From positions 1 to 5,371 of the forward strand of contig VGFB01000345.1 of assembly GCA_016869015.1 (NCBI GenBank): 5,371 nt of DNA, given 5' to 3'. The notes beneath the pieces are model-generated. The model saw nothing but the letters and a program-made list of their open reading frames with translations. It did no database searches and was not told the DNA's origin. Source of the stretch: Armatimonadota bacterium (lineage in GTDB: Bacteria > Armatimonadota > Zipacnadia > Zipacnadales > VGFC01). The position numbers and the translations under genes were made by a program. Each line of letters starts with the position of its first letter. Position 1 is the first letter of the stretch. This document shows positions 5,119-5,371 of the stretch, in pieces.

Positions 5119-5371
5119 CTACCGAGCGACGCGCAACTGCGCAAACCTCCGCTTGCCGACCCGCAGGACGTCGCCGTCGGCTACGGGTGTCGCTTGCGCG
5201 AAGTCCGCAATTACCACGTCATTCACCCGGACTCCGCCCTGCTCGATCAGTCGTCGCGCCTCGCCGTTGCTGCCGGCGAAGCCGCAGCAGCGCACGAGCT
5301 TCACCGGCTCGATCCGCCCATCGTCCATCAGGTCCCGGGGGATGAGCACTTCGGGCAGTTCGCTGGGAAGC
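5119..5371 (-). CDS. tyrS: Tyrosyl-tRNA synthetase, C-terminal S4 domain (5' end outside window)
   Basis: The minus-strand frame is open through the right edge and ends at TAG (5119-5121), giving 83 C-terminal residues. They start LPSELPEVLIPRD, the linker typical of bacterial TyrRS between the catalytic/anticodon core and the S4 RNA-binding domain. The S4 fold follows, with VKLVRCCGFAGSNGEARRLIEQGG, in which the K/R, S/N, EARRLI and GGV positions are diagnostic, then VRVNDVVI and the final DVLRVGKRRFAQLRV strand. TyrRS charges tRNA-Tyr in the cytosol, and this domain grips the variable arm of the tRNA. The catalytic HIGH/KMSKS regions are off the window. A GTG inside the frame at 5349 is an internal valine codon, not a start, since conserved sequence continues upstream of it. 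The S4 domain alone occurs in other RNA-binding proteins, but the LPE-V linker makes TyrRS the best fit. Confidence 0.88.
   Translation of the reverse strand, partial: LPSELPEVLIPRDLMDDGRIEPVKLVRCCGFAGSNGEARRLIEQGGVRVNDVVIADFAQATPVADGDVLRVGKRRFAQLRVAR

Overview
The window is G+C-rich bacterial DNA, about two thirds G+C by eye, with compact genes and clear Shine-Dalgarno sites. The proteins (TyrRS, YtxH domain, probable SecG, ROK, PIG-L, an exosortase-system-type hydrolase) mark it as bacterial. Nothing in it fixes the phylum, and I see no sign of plasmid, phage or insertion-sequence DNA.

Layout, left to right. A short plus-strand 3' gene end (1-125), probably secG, converges on a long minus-strand series, and a near-perfect hairpin (126-185) separates the two. 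All other genes are on the minus strand and so are transcribed right to left: the 3' end of tyrS (5119-5371), a YtxH-domain protein (4745-5038), a 14-bp perfect-stem hairpin (4677-4709), an NAD-binding sugar epimerase/dehydrogenase (3789-4643), a divergent ROK-type protein with an extra N-terminal domain (2278-3678), a PIG-L/LmbE deacetylase (1393-2244), an acyl carrier protein (1055-1315) and an alpha/beta-hydrolase-fold protein without a nucleophile serine (200-1048). Every stretch between genes is 110 bases or shorter.

Working model. Epimerase, ROK, PIG-L, ACP and hydrolase look like one transcription unit or two closely placed ones. The first three point to sugar or amino-sugar chemistry: oxidation or epimerisation, a kinase-like or sugar-binding step, and N-deacetylation. 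The last two resemble the ACP and 'hydrolase 2' known from exosortase A-associated loci and suggest handling of a carrier-bound acyl group. Finding both modules in one array, with no exosortase, acyl-CoA ligase or glycosyltransferase in view, is the most interesting feature here. The combined pathway (for example an acylated or deacylated amino-sugar product) is inference. Two proteins, the ROK homologue and the hydrolase, have lost hallmark residues of their superfamilies, so their activities should not be transferred from the family name.
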